Part shown: piece after piece, positions 5,128 through 6,279 of the stretch | Layout of the letters: each line of letters begins with the position of its first letter | Position numbering within the stretch: position 1 is the stretch's first letter | Assembly: GCA_934546725.1 (NCBI GenBank) | Contig: CAKTED010000096.1 | Span: forward strand, 1 to 6,279 | Length of the DNA stretch: 6,279 nt | Origin: an uncultured Oscillospiraceae bacterium | Lineage (GTDB): Bacteria; Bacillota; Clostridia; Oscillospirales; Oscillospiraceae | Direction: 5' to 3' | Position numbers and translations under genes: made by a program | The notes under the pieces: generated by a model | What the model was told of the DNA's origin: nothing | Databases searched by the model: none | Seen by the model: the letters and a program-made list of their open reading frames with translations, nothing else

Positions 5128-5994
5128 TCATACTTCGTAAAAGCTCTTTACGATGCTCACGCCGCCGTCATTCCTGCACAGCGCGAGAAATTCTCCGCTT
5201 TCGGAGCGCAGTCTGAACAGGCCCTCCGGCGCTTCGTTCAGGCGCGGGGCCAGTCCGTTGCGGCAGCGGCGCTCATTTTCGGCGTCGGCCACGGCGGCGG
5301 GATACGCCATGAACATGCTCTCAAGGCCAAGCATCATGCTCTCCGCGCCCTCGCGGCCCGCGTTTATTATATCCTCCAGCGCGTGCGCATCCTCAAGCCG
5401 GTACGCGCCGACGCGCGTGCGCGTAAGCGCGGACATTGCTCCTCCGCAGCCGAGTCTTTCACCGATATCGGCGCAGAGCACGCGTATATACGTCCCCTTC
5501 GAGCAGGTCACGCGCAGAATGTAGTCTCCGTCCCGCTCGCCCTCAAGCTCAAGGCTGCTTATCGTTATTTTTCGCGGCTTCCGCTCCACCTCTTTGCCCC
5601 TGCGGGCATACTCATAGAGCTTTTTGCCGTTTATCTTTATGGCTGAATACATAGGCGGAAGCTGCTCTGTCTCACCGCGAAAGCCGCCGAGCGCGGCGGC
5701 AACATCGTCCCTTCCGCACATTACCGTGCGTTCCTCAAGGACCGCGCCGCTCGTATCCTGCGTATCGGTAACGAGCCCCAGGCGCAGAGAGGCGAGGTAT
5801 TCCTTATCGGCGTTCTCCATGAACTCCACCGCTCGGGTCGCTCTGCCGACAAAAACAGGCAGAACTCCCGTAGCCATCGGGTCGAGCGTTCCGGCGTGAC
5901 CTATGCGCTTTTCGCCCAAAATGCGGCGCAACTTCGCCACAACGTCATGACTTGTCCAGCCCGCGGGCTTATCGACTATAAGTATACCGGTCAT
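5128..5994 (-). CDS. truB: tRNA pseudouridine(55) synthase
   Basis: Isomerises uridine 55 in the T loop of tRNAs to pseudouridine. The 288-residue product carries the family signatures: GILIVDKPAGWTSHD near the start, GHAGTLDPMATGVLPV with catalytic Asp38, KEYLA with Tyr66, PPMYSAIKINGKKLYEYAR (114-131) and CSKGTYIRVLCADIG with Arg171. Asp38, Tyr66 and Arg171 sit exactly 10 positions below E. coli Asp48, Tyr76 and Arg181. I chose ATG 5994 because MTGILIVDKP matches the usual N-terminus. A GTG at 6006 is in frame but would add only four residues and has its AAAGG directly against it. The ATG overlaps the stop of the upstream DHH gene as ATGA, which suggests translational coupling; a modest GGAA precedes it by 7 nt. 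The C-terminal region after about residue 200 is compact and weakly conserved, as is usual. Confidence 0.95.
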   Translation of the reverse strand: MTGILIVDKPAGWTSHDVVAKLRRILGEKRIGHAGTLDPMATGVLPVFVGRATRAVEFMENADKEYLASLRLGLVTDTQDTSGAVLEERTVMCGRDDVAAALGGFRGETEQLPPMYSAIKINGKKLYEYARRGKEVERKPRKITISSLELEGERDGDYILRVTCSKGTYIRVLCADIGERLGCGGAMSALTRTRVGAYRLEDAHALEDIINAGREGAESMMLGLESMFMAYPAAVADAENERRCRNGLAPRLNEAPEGLFRLRSESGEFLALCRNDGGVSIVKSFYEV

Positions 5995-6279
5995 TGCTGC
6001 TTCCACACCCTTTGAGCTGCCTCGAGCATACGCCTTTTGGCCTCGTCAAGTCCACAGTGCATAACGCAGCCTGCCGCCATTCCGTGGCCGCCGCCGCCAA
6101 GCTGCGCACAGATGGCGTTTGCGTTTGCATAGTTAACCGTCCGCACGGAGGCCTTCCATCCGCCGTCCGCCTGCCGCAGGGTTATGCTCGTTTCCACGCC
6201 CTCGACCTGGCCGGCAATAACGGCAACGTCGTCCAGATCATCCTCGACCGCGCCGCATTCGGCTATCATCGCATCCGAA
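5991..6279 (-). CDS. DHH-family phosphoesterase (NrnA-like), C-terminal fragment
   Basis: Only the last 95 or so codons are in the window; the frame is open to the right edge, so the start and the catalytic DHH domain are missing. An ATG at 6269 is internal. The visible part is a DHHA1 domain: a segment ending in SVRT, then AQLGGGGHGMAAGC with the GGGGH substrate-binding motif at 6084-6098, and a C-terminal helix (LDEAKRRMLEAAQRVW). Proteins of this type in Bacillota are NrnA-like nano-RNases and 3'-phosphoadenosine 5'-phosphate phosphatases or related c-di-AMP/pApA phosphodiesterases. A position just before truB, often after rbfA, is the usual place of the NrnA-type gene. The stop codon TGA (5993-5991) overlaps the truB start. 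The exact substrate cannot be decided without the missing domain. Confidence 0.88.
   Translation of the reverse strand, partial: SDAMIAECGAVEDDLDDVAVIAGQVEGVETSITLRQADGGWKASVRTVNYANANAICAQLGGGGHGMAAGCVMHCGLDEAKRRMLEAAQRVWKQQ

Noticed and set aside
4969..5646. Plus-strand open frame of 225 codons opposite ribF and truB
   Set aside because: Shadow of two well-conserved minus-strand genes; no recognisable domain.

Overview
The window looks like a moderately GC-rich chromosomal segment of a Clostridia-type Bacillota, plausibly an Oscillospiraceae-like gut anaerobe. The reasons are strong GGAGG-type ribosome binding sites, TTGACA and extended -10 promoters, an ECF-transporter S component, a MocR-type regulator, and the gene order DHH phosphoesterase-truB-ribF. 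This placement is inference; no rRNA or other marker gene is present.

Left part (1-1739, + strand): the window opens inside a MocR/PdxR-family regulator (aminotransferase-like domain only; its DNA-binding end lies off the left edge). A small hairpin with a T-rich tail and an extended -10 promoter separate it from a gene for a small five-or-six-helix membrane protein, an ECF-type vitamin or nutrient S component. The regulator carries Arg where the family normally has the PLP-binding Lys.

Centre (1740-3761, + strand): a hairpin terminator and a TTGACA promoter precede a two-gene unit, mtnA (methylthioribose-1-phosphate isomerase) and a deoD-type hexameric purine nucleoside phosphorylase 45 nt downstream. 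Together they could phosphorolyse methylthioadenosine or another 5'-modified nucleoside and isomerise the resulting sugar 1-phosphate, with no need for a sugar kinase. The phosphorylase keeps every catalytic and phosphate-binding residue I could align with E. coli DeoD, but has Cys where the E. coli enzyme has His4, the residue that contacts the ribose 5'-OH.

Non-coding block (3762-4209): about 450 nt without a credible gene. It holds a cluster of four related palindromic repeat units (three on +, one on -), an additional inverted repeat, and a long near-perfect hairpin that serves as a bidirectional terminator between the convergent transcription units.

Right part (4210-6279, - strand): transcribed right to left, the 3' end of a DHH/DHHA1 phosphoesterase (NrnA-like), truB (tRNA pseudouridine-55 synthase) and ribF (riboflavin kinase/FAD synthetase). 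The first two share an ATGA stop/start overlap and the last two are 21 nt apart, as expected for the tail of a conserved translation/RNA-processing operon.

The clearest unusual points are the Lys-to-Arg change in the regulator, the mtnA-deoD pairing with the His4-to-Cys change, and the repeat cluster with compensatory base changes in its hairpin. No wholly new system is evident; most genes here are recognisable housekeeping or salvage functions.
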